A model generated the notes under the pieces. The model was not told the DNA's origin and ran no database searches. It saw only the letters and a program-made list of their open reading frames with translations. A stretch of DNA of 64,000 bases from Planctomycetota bacterium (GTDB lineage Bacteria; Planctomycetota; Uabimicrobiia; Uabimicrobiales; Uabimicrobiaceae), in contig JAJDCR010000157.1 of assembly GCA_029260735.1 (NCBI GenBank), positions 62,001 through 126,000 on the forward strand, in the 5' to 3' direction. Position 1 is the first letter of the stretch, and each line of letters starts with the position of its first letter. The position numbers and the translations under genes were made by a program. Below, piece by piece: positions 48,101 to 59,300 of this stretch.

Positions 48101-48117
48101 TAATAGTTGCACTATTA
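48101..48117. promoter_or_regulatory. Candidate ParA operator (TAATAGT-TGC-ACTATTA)
   Basis: Perfect 7-bp inverted repeat with a 3-bp spacer, 25 bp upstream of the parA start codon. The spacing suits a dimeric MerR-like or winged-helix repressor, and ParA itself carries such a domain. It probably overlaps the parAB promoter. Inference only. Confidence 0.5.
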
Positions 48118-48128
48118 GTGTTGATATT

Positions 48129-48157
48129 TTTGGGAGTTTACCCATGAAACTCCCAAA
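48129..48157. promoter_or_regulatory. 11-bp perfect dyad between parA and the RND gene
   Basis: Arms TTTGGGAGTTT (48129-48139) and AAACTCCCAAA (48147-48157) are exact reverse complements with a 7-nt spacer. No T-tract follows on either strand, so it is unlikely to be a terminator. It sits between two divergent start codons (parA at 48076, RND at 48337). A second operator for parAB, or a control site for the pump, is plausible. Confidence 0.45.
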
Positions 48158-48336
48158 TTAATACATTTTTAGAGAGAAATCAAAAAGAAAAATGATTTTT
48201 TATATGGATTTTCTTTGGACTTCTGTAAAATGTACTTCCCTCAAAAATGGTAAATAGCTGTAAAACTAAGAGATAGATATCTTTTTGTTTTTTTATTTCT
48301 TTTGATAGAACGAGTTAAACTAGTGGAAAAATCACA
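48158..48336 (+). other. AT-rich upstream region of the RND gene
   Basis: Rest of the divergent gap before the transporter. It holds A- and T-runs and a weak ribosome-site-like GTGGA before the ATG. I see no clear promoter hexamers. Confidence 0.35.
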
Positions 48337-51300
48337 ATGAGCAAGTTCGTACATTTTTTTGTTACCCATCCATTGCTAGTAAACTTACTAATGTTTCTTT
48401 TTATCATTGCAGGGGCGCTGGGCATTTTTCATATGAATGTTGAGTCTTTACCTGTGATTGATTTAGGGAAAATGAAAATTACCACTCTTCGTCCAGGAGC
48501 GGGACCAAATGACATAGAACTTGCCATTACCATTCCCATAGAAAAAGAACTTCTCAAAGTCGATGGTATTACTAAAATACTATCAAAAAATATGGAAGAT
48601 CTTTCTATCATCACGGTAACGATGGATTCGAGTGTTACGGATACAGGAGAGATAGAAGCCGATATTCAAAAGGCTGTAGACAGAGCATCGAGTAAACTTC
48701 CTCCCGATTTACCCCAAAAACCTTTAGTTGAGCGCTTTTCTACTGCTAATCTTCCGATATTACAAATATACGTTGTGGGAGATGTTTTTGAAGAAGAACT
48801 TCGTTTTGTTGCTCAGCAATTAGCAGATGGTTTACGAGAAGTAGAGGGCATTGGAGGAGTAACTAAAACTGGCTATCGGGAGCGAGAAGTACGCATTTTA
48901 CTTGACCCTCTGCGAATAGAACATTTACATGTAACTTTTGCCGAAATTACTACTGCTATAAAGCGGCACAATGTCAGAGACTCAGGTGGATCACTGGAGT
49001 CCTTTGCTACGGAAAAAAAAGTGCTTACTGTCGGACAATTTGCTCATCCCAAAGATGTTGAAAATGTAATTGTTCGGAGTGAGGGAGCAGGGAACTATGT
49101 TAGAATCCGCGATTTGGGAGAGGTGATTTTTGACTACGAAAACAAGCAAACCATAAATAGAGTAGATGGTAAGCCAGGAATTTCTTTATTACCTGCCAAA
49201 AAAAAACAAGCCGATTCGGTAGCTACAGCACGCGCTGTGAAAAAATATGTGGCAGAATTCCGCTCTACTCTTCCTCCTGGAATTGAAGTTATTGTTATTA
49301 ACGATATCTCTCGCTTTACTTTGAATATGCTTGAGATCTTGATCAGCAATGGCATTGTTGGATTTATTTTGGTTTTTTTAGTTTTGCTCTTCTTTTTTAA
49401 TTTCAAGTTGGCTTTTTGGGTTAGCTTAGGTATTCCAACAGCTATGCTTTTTACTTTTGCTTTGATGCCCTTTTTTGATTTAGCGATCAACACTCTTACT
49501 TTAACCGCTATGATATTGATGCTCGGTTTGTTAGTTGATGATGCCATTGTTACCGGCGAAAGTATTTACAGTTTTAGAGAAAAAAACATAAACCCGGTAG
49601 AAGCTAGTGTAAAAGGAGTGGAAAAGGTTATGACGCCTGTATTTGCCAGCTCTGTCACAACGATACTAGCATTTACGCCCATTGCCTTCTTAGGAGGAAT
49701 CGAAGGGAAACTAATGTGGGCTCTTCCTGTGATGTCTGCTTTAATTTTAGGCTCTTCTTTGTTTGAATGTAAACTTATGCTTTCCTGTCACCTAGCTCAT
49801 GGAAAAAATAAACCTCTTCGTCCGAAAAAATGGGTAATTTGGCTGCAAAACATCTATCGTGTTGTGCTCTATTACATGCTTAAAGTTCGCTATCTTACTA
49901 TTTTTCTTTTTATTATGGGGTTCATTGCTCTAGTAGACTATGGTTCAAAGACTTTAAGGTTTGATCTCTACCCAGATGAGGATATTGATACAGTTTTTAT
50001 AAAAGTTGAGCTTCTCAATGCTAGATCTCTTTCTTATACCAGTGAAAAAGTAAAGGAACTAGAAGTACTCGCAAGAAATGCTGTTCCTAAAAGCGATCTC
50101 CTTAATATAACAACTCGTATTGGAGACCATGATAATACTCCAGCCGAAGCTTCCGAAGGTAGGAACTCTGCCTGGGCTTTAATCACCATTTTTATGTGTC
50201 CCCAAGAAGAAAGAAAAACGAATTCCAATGCAGTTATCAAAGAGTTGCGTGAAAAAATAAAAGACCTAAGCGACTATAAAAGTATTATTATAGAACCGCT
50301 TAGACAAGCCCCTCTTACGGGAAAACCAGTAGAGCTCGAAATCATTGGCAACGACGAGGGGCGTTTTGAGCTTACAGAGAAATTATTAGAGTACTTAAAG
50401 ACATATCCAGGAACCAAAGGTGTTTACAGTAGCTACAAACCTGGAAAAGACGTCCTTCAACTAAAGTTGAACTACGAAGTTATGGCAGATTTTGGCCTTA
50501 CAGTGTTGGATGTGACCAATGCAGTACGCATTGCCTTTGATGGGAAAATAGTAGATGAGTTGCAAACGGTGAATGAGACAATTAAATATCGTTTACAGTT
50601 GCGCAATTCCAACGAAAAGAAAATGGACATATTAAAAAATCTAACGATTATTAACGACCGTTTTCTTCCGGTGCCCTTGCGTAGCTTTGTTGAAATACAA
50701 TTAGAACCTGGAGAAACTTCTATAAAACATTACTTGGGAAAACGCACTATTACAATCTATGCCGACATTGATCGTAAGAAAACCTCGGTGCAGAAAATAA
50801 ATAATGACATTAAGGCTTTTGTTAAAGAACAAAAGCTCATGCAGCACTTTCCTAAAATGCGACTAATCTATGGAGGAGAACTGGAGCAGCAAAAATCAGC
50901 CCTGGGAAATGTTGGGACTGCTTTTGTTATGTGCTTTGCTCTCATATTTTTTGTTCTAGTGATCATTTTTAACTCTCTGACTCAACCATTTCTCATTCTC
51001 ATTTTAATTCCTTTTTCCCTAAGCGGAGTTATCGTGGGTTTTTCTTTGCAAGATATCCCACTAAGCATGATGGCCTTAATGGGAGTTTTAGGATTAGTCG
51101 GAGTTTTGGTCAATGACTCGGTGGTTATGATTACAGTGCTAAACTACTATCGCCAGAAAAAAGGGACAACTGTTCGTCTAGAGAATATGGAGATTGCCGA
51201 CTCGGCCAAAGAGAGGATGCGCCCAATTCTTATTACCTCCGTCACCAGTGTTGCTGGATTAATGCCCGCAGCTTACGGTTTTTTAGGTTCGAATCCCTTT

Positions 51301-51465
51301 GTAGTCCCAATGGTAATGAGCATGGGATGGGGAATTATTTTTGGCACTGCACTTTCTCTTTTCTTATTGCCTTGCTTGTATGCCGTGGATCAAGATATAA
51401 AAAGGATGAAAAGAGTCCGTAGTAACAAGACATTATTGACTGAAAAATTTACCAATCCAGAGTAA
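48337..51465 (+). CDS. RND-family inner-membrane transporter
   Basis: 1042 residues, the usual length of an RND pump. First membrane helix VNLLMFLFIIAGALGIF, then a periplasmic porter domain. A helix bundle follows with the conserved charged motif LGLLVDDAIVTGE, a second porter domain, and closing helices with LMGVLGLVGVLVNDSVVM and LITSVTSVAGLMPAAYG. Such pumps use the proton gradient, normally with a periplasmic adaptor and an outer-membrane channel. Neither is encoded in the window. It is convergent with PKS B (67-bp gap), so export of the polyketide is possible but unproven; an envelope role is the alternative. Confidence 0.9.
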   Translation: MSKFVHFFVTHPLLVNLLMFLFIIAGALGIFHMNVESLPVIDLGKMKITTLRPGAGPNDIELAITIPIEKELLKVDGITKILSKNMEDLSIITVTMDSSVTDTGEIEADIQKAVDRASSKLPPDLPQKPLVERFSTANLPILQIYVVGDVFEEELRFVAQQLADGLREVEGIGGVTKTGYREREVRILLDPLRIEHLHVTFAEITTAIKRHNVRDSGGSLESFATEKKVLTVGQFAHPKDVENVIVRSEGAGNYVRIRDLGEVIFDYENKQTINRVDGKPGISLLPAKKKQADSVATARAVKKYVAEFRSTLPPGIEVIVINDISRFTLNMLEILISNGIVGFILVFLVLLFFFNFKLAFWVSLGIPTAMLFTFALMPFFDLAINTLTLTAMILMLGLLVDDAIVTGESIYSFREKNINPVEASVKGVEKVMTPVFASSVTTILAFTPIAFLGGIEGKLMWALPVMSALILGSSLFECKLMLSCHLAHGKNKPLRPKKWVIWLQNIYRVVLYYMLKVRYLTIFLFIMGFIALVDYGSKTLRFDLYPDEDIDTVFIKVELLNARSLSYTSEKVKELEVLARNAVPKSDLLNITTRIGDHDNTPAEASEGRNSAWALITIFMCPQEERKTNSNAVIKELREKIKDLSDYKSIIIEPLRQAPLTGKPVELEIIGNDEGRFELTEKLLEYLKTYPGTKGVYSSYKPGKDVLQLKLNYEVMADFGLTVLDVTNAVRIAFDGKIVDELQTVNETIKYRLQLRNSNEKKMDILKNLTIINDRFLPVPLRSFVEIQLEPGETSIKHYLGKRTITIYADIDRKKTSVQKINNDIKAFVKEQKLMQHFPKMRLIYGGELEQQKSALGNVGTAFVMCFALIFFVLVIIFNSLTQPFLILILIPFSLSGVIVGFSLQDIPLSMMALMGVLGLVGVLVNDSVVMITVLNYYRQKKGTTVRLENMEIADSAKERMRPILITSVTSVAGLMPAAYGFLGSNPFVVPMVMSMGWGIIFGTALSLFLLPCLYAVDQDIKRMKRVRSNKTLLTEKFTNPE

Positions 51466-51531
51466 AACTATGGCTTTTCTGCTACCGCCAAAGCTATTTG
51501 CCAGGTAGTATTAGTTTGCTTTTAACCAATA
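51466..51531. terminator. Possible bidirectional terminator between RND and PKS B
   Basis: 66 bp between two convergent stops. A weak stem CTACC / GGTAG spans a 17-nt loop with flanking T-rich sequence. A terminator is expected here, but the hairpin is poor. Confidence 0.25.
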
Positions 51532-54500
51532 TTACGAGTGAAGTGAAATAAGTTTGCGAGTATGCTCCATCCATCCTTTGACTAAATTTTTGACAGTATT
51601 GCGTTGATGGCAATTGTTAGAGTACCGAACAATGATAAGTAAATGATCGTCTTGGGTTCTGACAATTAAATCGAAGAAGTAAAGACGCTTATGCTCGGAA
51701 GATTCAAAAAGATAAGTATTTGTTTTAACAGATGTCTTTAGAGGAATAAAGGGTTGATAATTTAAACGAATGGGACTTACTTCATGGGCAAAAGGTAGTT
51801 GTTGTTCCTGAGCAAGAATCTCATAGCTTATACCTCCTCTGGGAATAGAATGAAAGATCTTACTAAACTCACTTGCTTTATCCAAAAGAGAAGCCTTCTT
51901 CGAAATGCTTAGGCCTAAAGGAACATCTCCAGCAAACCAACCTACTGTATCAGGATATTGTCCTACCTCTTTCATCTCACGTCGGTGTAAGCGGTGTACA
52001 ACTACAGGTGAATGGCAGTCTGTCCACTCACTAAGGTACTTGTACAAGCCTACTGCTAAAGGGGTAAAGATATTCCCCTTGAATTGTGAATTGTTCAATC
52101 CCAGTTCTTCAAAGAAATAACGCTTTTGATAGCTTTTCTCTGAGGCTATAAGATTGGCTCCCTCTAGATCTCTTGGGCATATCATTTTTGTTTCTTGAAT
52201 ATGCTTTGACCAAAACTGTTGATCTTTTATTTTTTGATTGTCTCCTAACGAATAGACACGACTCACATAGTCTTGGTAAGAGAGTTTAGGGAGAACCATT
52301 GCGCTTTCAGAGTTTTCATAGAAATGAAATAGATCTTGGATAATCAATGCGCAAGATATCCCATCCGCAATCAAGTGATGAGTCACCATAATCATTTGAT
52401 ATTGATTTTTCCCCAGGGAGAAAATTGCACAGGCTAAGAGAGGGGCTTGGTTAATTTTAATTTTGCGATGAAGTTGTTTTTCTATTTCCTCTATTTTTTG
52501 ATTTTTGGCCTTAGCCCCCATGTTCTCCAAGTTATGTTGTCTTATATTAGAAGCTTCTATTTTTTGTTCAGATTGCCACCAAATTTCCTTTTCTTGAAAA
52601 AAGGAATTCCTCAAAACAGGGTGTTTTTCTATGACCTTCTGAATACTTTTTTCCCAGCGAGGTGAATCCAGTTTTTCCTCTAAGGAAAAAGTGTGATGTT
52701 GAACTATATGCCAAGTGGGATCAGAACCAAATTCATTCATGAAAGATTGTTGAGCAGGAGCAAGAGAGTATTTCTTTTCTCTACCAAAACTATAGCCAAA
52801 TTTCTCTGCTAACTGGATTGTTTTGTTGGATAATAAATCTACCTTGTCTAAGTTTTCTTTCCAGGCATCAGCTAAGTGCGCTTCAATTTTGTCATGGTGC
52901 AAGAAATTAGGATCTCCAATGGTTAAAGAGCTACTACTTAGGCCATGAATCATATGGCTCTTATCATAAGGATTTAGCATGCTTTCTTCAAAATCCAAAC
53001 TTAAACATTTAGATAAATTTTTAACAATCTTTTGTGGATTTTTCACTAAGTCTTCATAGTAAATTATCATCCAACGTTTTTCTGGAATTTTAGCTAAGAA
53101 ATCTAAAATATTCGAGTTGTAATCGCACCATAGTTTTTCCGCATATTCGCGAGGATCTTCTTTAACTCCTAACATCTTATCAAAGCGATTTTTGACAAAA
53201 GATTCTATAACCGCGAGAGGATGGCGAATTAAATGAATATAAAAAGGTTCTTTCTCCATTTTCTCGGCTCGTTGAAGAATTTTTTTGTCCATCGCATACA
53301 TGGGAGATTTATCTACAAGGTACTGTTGGGTCATTAAACTTTGCAGATATTGATAGGTTTCTTCTGTCGTGAACTCTTTTTCTTCTAATTCTTTTGTTTT
53401 CTGCTGCGCTTCTTTAGGTGAAGTTTTTTCTAGTTTGGCGATTGCTTCGATTAAGCCCTCTCTCAGATGCTCCTGATGATTATTTTTTAAGAACTTCGAT
53501 CGTTCTTTCAAATTTTGGAAGGGCAATAGATATAGTTCAGGAGGGGCAAAGATCTGAGAATGCCCCATCATCATAGAGCGTAGTAAGGTTGATCCCGCAC
53601 GAGGAGTGCTCAAAATATAGATTATCGATTGACCATCATTGCCTCTTGCTCGCTCTTGAGCTAGATAATTTGCCAATTTGTTAATTGTATTGTACTCAAA
53701 TAGTTCATTTATATAAAGACGTAGCCCCCAGCTTAACTTTAATTCCTCAATAATTTTCATTCCCAAAATGGAGTCTATTCCTAAATTTTCTAATGGGGTG
53801 TTGCCGTTAATTTGATTTTTAGGAATTTGAGTAAGTTTAGATATTATTTCTTGGAAAATAGTAGCTAGTTGGCTCTCTTTCTTCTTAAAGTAAGTTTTTT
53901 GATTAGAATTTCTTTTCTCTTGTAGTTTTTTCAATAAGCGTAGTTGCTTGGAGGGACTCTTTTTTAAACTATCCCTTTTTTTATGGGGGGTTGAAATCCA
54001 ATATCTTTGTTTTGCAAAAGGATAAATCGGTAGACTGATACCTTTTGTTTTAGTTCTTCCGAAAAATTTAGGAGTCATAAAAATGAAATGAGATCGTTCT
54101 TCTGATAATTTAGAACTGTTTTGGTGGAGTAAAGGATGAATTATGGAAACACCTGGCTCTGATTTTGAGTTCCTTTTTTTATGGGAAGTTGGAATCCAAT
54201 ATTCTTTCTTTTGAAAAGGATAAATCGGTAGACTGATACATTTTGTTTTAGTTCTTCCGAAAAACTTAGGAGTCATAAAAATGGAATGAGATCGTTCTTC
54301 TGATAACTGGGAACTGTTTTGGTGGAGTAAAGGGTGAATTAGGGAAACACCTGACTCTGATTTTGAGTTCCTTTTTTTATGGGGGGTTGAAATCCAATAT
54401 CCTTTCTTCTGAAAAGGATATGTCGGTAAACTAATGCGTTTTGATTTTGTTTGCTTATCGTTTGAAAAGAATCTTTTTCCTGTATACTTCAATTTAAATT

Positions 54501-56375
54501 GTTGCTCTGACAAATCGGAAGTCTGCTCATGGAGGAATGGATGAATCATCGAAGTACCAAATCCTGATTTGGAAACCACTAGACTATCCTTAGTTTCTGC
54601 TATCCAGTATTTCTCTTTCGCAAAAGGATAGGTTGGCAGTGAAATCCTTTTAGAATCTTTAGAAAACAGCTCATGAAATTCTAAAGAGTATCCTTGGATA
54701 TAAAGGTCGGCAATTGTCGCTAAATGCTCTAAATATTGAAGAGGATTAGTTGTTTTTCGGCATTCTTGGATGCATTGATTTCCGTAATTTTTTAAAGAAA
54801 TTTGTTCTCTCACTTTACTTTCTTGAATCTGGGCAAGATAAATTTGATTTACAGATTCTGTTTCCCTCCATTTTTCTAAAAAACGGATCAGTTCTTCTTG
54901 GTTGCGAGCCATACAAGAAAGGCGATGACTTCGGTGCATTCGACCAACAAAAAGAGTATAACTCAAATCGTTCATGGAAAGTTCAGATGTATTTTTAGAG
55001 AAGAGAAGAAGATTGTTTACCTGTTCCTTTAGTTGGGCTAAAGTTCGAGCAGAAAGTACAATTAAGTAACCGGGTGAAATTACTGTTGTATTAGAAGCCA
55101 AAGGAGCTTCTTCTATGACCAAGTGAGCATTGGTACCGCTAAATCCGAAAGAACTTAGAGCAGCTCTCCGCGCTTGATTTTCCCCCGTTTTCCATTCTTG
55201 CAATCGGGTATTGACATAAAAAGGGCTGGATTCAAAGTTGATCGCAGGATTTCCTTCTTCAAAATTTAGAGAAGGAGGAATTTGTTGGTGCCGAAGAGAG
55301 AGTAAAATTTTTAGAAGTCCAGCTATTCCTGCAGCGGTGGCGGTATGTCCAATGTTCGTTTTAACGGAACCAATAGCGCAAAATTTTGTTTTTTCTGTGT
55401 CTTTGCGGAAAGCACGAGTGAGGGCCTCATATTCAATAGGATCTCCTAATTTAGTACCTGTTCCATGAGCCTCTACTAATTGAATACTTTCTGGATGTAT
55501 TTGAAAACGCTCATAAACGGTTCGCTCTAGTCTTTCTTGTGATTTTGCACTGGGGGCAGTAATTCCATTGCTATTGCCATCTTGGTTGATTCCGCTACCT
55601 TTAATTACCCCATGAATGTTGTCTTTATCATCCAGGGCATCTTTTAGACGCTTTAGAACAACGACTCCTACTCCTTCCCCGGGAACAAAACCATCAGCTT
55701 TGGCATCAAAGGTATGGCATTTTCCTTGAGGAGAAAGCATCCCCGCCCGGTTTGAGCTTTGGTAAAACCCTGGAGTTACTTGTAAAAAGATTCCTCCGGC
55801 TAATGCTATTTCTGTTTCTTGTGCTCGTAATCCTTGGCAAGCGAGATGGACGGCAACTAAGGAACTAGAGCAAGCTGTGTTAATTGCAATAGCAGGGCCT
55901 TGAAGATTTAGGTAGTAGGCAATCCTTGCCGGAATGACAGATTCTGAATTTCCCCAGAAAGCTTGCGCAGGAGATCCATTTGAAAAAACTTGAGAGTAAT
56001 CAGAACTTACACATCCCACGTATACTCCGCATTGTTTTCCCTTTATACTACTTCCGGCATAACCTGCGTCTTCTAATGCTTTGAAGGATTCTTCCAAAAA
56101 CAACCTTTGCTGTGGGTCCATGTAAGTGGCTTCCCTGGGAGAAATCTTAAAAAACAAAGGATCAAATAAGTCAATCGAATCGATAAAACTTCCTTGGCTA
56201 CAATATTTTTGATCTGGAGAAGTAGAATCGGTAGAGTCGTTACAGTTGCTACTCTTCCAACGAGAGACTTCTTCGACTAAGTTTTTTCCTTCTTTGAGAT
56301 TTATCCAAAACTCTCCCACCGATTCTGACTTTGCAAAACGTCCACTCATTCCGACAATGGCTATAGAGCTACAAG
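51532..56375 (-). other. PKS B terminal module: KS8-linker repeats-ACP-sulfotransferase-C
   Basis: Intact KS (NTACSSSL, HGTGT, TNIGH), no KR, DH or MT. The repeat array at 53975-54650 follows, then ACP LGIDSILG. The ST domain has the PAPS loop STPRAGSTLLRSM and IRHPLAVIESF. The chain ends with a C domain whose HHLIADG is complete. In CurM an ACP-ST-TE end makes a terminal alkene by sulfonation, decarboxylation and loss of sulfate. Here a C domain takes the place of the TE, so release by ester or amide formation is predicted (inference). Confidence 0.82.
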
Positions 56376-59300
56376 TTGTAGAAGAAGATTGTTCGGAAAG
56401 AAAAGAAGTTTTTTCTTTTACGAAAGGACGTCTTAAAATCGATTGGAGTCGAGGAATTTTAAAAATTTCTTTCTCTTGTGAATTAAGCAAGTTAGCCAAA
56501 CCTGGTGAGCTACCACTTCCGCTAGAGTTACTTTTGCGTTGGCTTAATTGCTCTGTTATATTCTCTTCCCAAGTAAATACAATATAGCGGCTTATTTCAT
56601 TGACGGAGTTATAGTCAAATAAACTTGTCGTTTCTAGTTCAATTTTGAGAGTGTCATTGATAGCTTGGACAAGATCGACTGCTATAATCGAGTCTACTCC
56701 GTAGTCAGAAAAGGATTCATCAGAATCAATAGTACTAGATTTTACTTTTAATGACTCCGATAGTTTTTCTGTGACAACTTGACCAACGTGGTCTTTCCTC
56801 ATTTGATCGGTAACATCAGTAAAAAGAAGAGTTTTTTCTAGTTGTTTCGATTTTTCTGGTTGTTTCGATTTTTCTGGTAAAGAGATTTGAATTACAGGAG
56901 TTGATTCCTCAGAAAATTTTGAGGCAACTTTATTTTCGGGAGGCATCTTCGAAACAATTTTTTGCCGAACAAGGCCATCACTACTCGCAATAATAATTTG
57001 TTGGCCAAACTTGTGGGCTTTTTCCGCCGGAAAAAAGATAGATTCAAAACCAACTTCATCTAAGACTTCTCTCCAACTTTCAGGAGATAATCCAGGAGAG
57101 CCCTCTAACCTGAGAGAAACATCTTCATATAACCACCATCCTTCTAATAGACCAAAGGTAAGATGGGTAAATAAAGACCATCCGCTAACTTCATTGAGGA
57201 GAAGAATCCCCTGGTTTTTTAGGGTTGCTTTGGCATTTAGTAAGGTTTTTCTAATACGAGGCGTTGCATGTAGGACATTGGCAGCAATAACAAAGTCATA
57301 ATGGTTTTTTGCAATCGACTGTTCTTCTAAGGGCTGAGATACGTCAAATATTGCTGTGCTAATAGCGGGAAATTCTGGTTGATAGTATTTCTCGGCGTGC
57401 ATCAAAAAAGCTTTTGAGATATCTGTATAGCAATACTCTTCGATGGAATTAGAAAACTCCTGTAGTTTTGGTAATAGTTTTGCAGTGGTTCCCCCTGTCC
57501 CGGCCCCTATTTCGAGAATACGAAATTTTCTTTTTCTCTCCTTTTTCATTGCTTGCCTAATAGACTCTACTAAGGTAGTCCCTAGCACTTCATTAAAATA
57601 ATCAGAAAGTACGTTTCCTTTGTAAAGTCCTGCTATTAAATCAAAAGAAGAGCGAGGAAAAATCACATCTGTTGCTTGTTGCTCACCCTTTAAGATTTTT
57701 GGTAGAGCTTTTAAACAAGTCTCCAACAAAATGATTTGCGCTTGTTGATTTTTGGAAAAATGAGGATTCTTCATTCTCTGAGATTTTTTCTCTTCCCACT
57801 CTTCCCATAAAAGAGAAAGCTCTTTAAACTTTTGATTAAAGGTAAGTTTTTCGCTCAAAAGTTTTTCTTTTTGCAAATAATGGATTGTGGTACTAAGCCA
57901 GCGTTCATAGAATAGACCGGCTTGTCTTCTTGAAGAGAGTTCTTTAATTTTAGAAATTTTCCCAGTGAAAAGCCCTAAAGAAGCAAGGTTTGCAGAAAGA
58001 ATTGTCTTCATCAAAGAATCCATTTCTCTTGTCTCTAGTCTTTCGAAAGAGGCCAGTTCTTCGAAGGAATCTTGTTGGGGTAATGTTTTTTGCACTTGGG
58101 AAAGCACAGATTCTGAGAGCTGGGGATAAGAAGTTATTTCTTCTTCTAAACACAGCTCCTCTAGTAATTGAGGTTTTAGAGCTTTAAGCAAAACCATTTG
58201 GTCCACCCTAGAGCTCAAAAACATTTGCAAGAACTCCATCCCTTCTTTAGGTTCAATCGAACCAATTCCTAGTTGCTCCATTCGTTTCTTATAAGAGACA
58301 TCGGCAACGGCTCCGACACTGCCCCAATATCCCCAATTCATAATTTTCACAGGATAGGGATGTTTCTGATTTAGCATGTGGGCAAAGCTATCTTTGAAAG
58401 TACAACCGGCGGCATAGTTGGACTGTCCTGGAGATTTACTAAAAGACTGCATAGAAGAAAAGAAGAGCATAAAATCCAAATCTTCCTTTCCAAAAACAAG
58501 ATCCAGGTTGATACTAATATTTACTTTAGTGGAAAAACTCTCTTTAAATGTGGATTCTTCCATTTTAATAATGCTTTGATCTTTGAGGACGATGGCCGAA
58601 TGGATGACCCCATTAATTTGGGAATAAGTCTTTTTGATTTCAATAAATGCTTTATCCAGAGAATCTTTATTTTTTGCATCTGCCGCAATGTATATGGGTT
58701 CTGTTCCAAGAGAGCGGAGAGATTTGATTTTGTTTTGAATGAGAGCATTTTTTTCTCGTCTGCCAATCCAAACAATCTTTGCTTGGTAATGCTTAATCAT
58801 AAAACGACTCCACACTTCACCAATACCACCAGCCCCGCCGATAACTACATAAACTCCTTCTTTTTTATATGCGCAGGTTTTTTGATTTTCGTTTACAAGA
58901 CGAACTAACTCTTGTTGGAACCATTCCCCTTTACGATAAGCAAATCCATTTCCCTGGGGACTGTAGGATATAGACAAGCATTCCTTAGAAGAAACCGATT
59001 CTAAAGAATCTATATCGAGTAAGCGTAATTTCCAAGAAGTTAACTCTTTGGCGAGGCTTCCTACTAGTCCAAAGATTCCCGCATGAGTTGGGGTGACGAT
59101 CTCTCGCTTTTTTACCAACTGTGTTTGTTTTGTAACGATTGTCCATTCGATTTCTTTACTCGCATATCCTAAATTCAAAAGTGCTTTTGCAATTCGAAAA
59201 ACTTGTAAGACTCCTTGCTCTTGTTTCTCATCTTGTAATTCATCTTGTAATTCATCTTGTAATTTTTCTTGTCGCTTTTCTTGTCGTTTAAGAGAATTTT

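Noticed and set aside
49134..49547. 137-residue minus-strand ORF inside the RND gene
   Set aside because: Antisense shadow of transmembrane-coding sequence, rich in Lys and Ile, without family features.
53975..54650. CRISPR-like array
   Set aside because: The repeat units are 198 bp, contiguous and in frame within a protein, with no spacers.
58378..58908. 176-residue plus-strand ORF inside PKS B
   Set aside because: It lies antisense to the KR region of PKS B, has no recognisable motifs and no convincing ribosome site.
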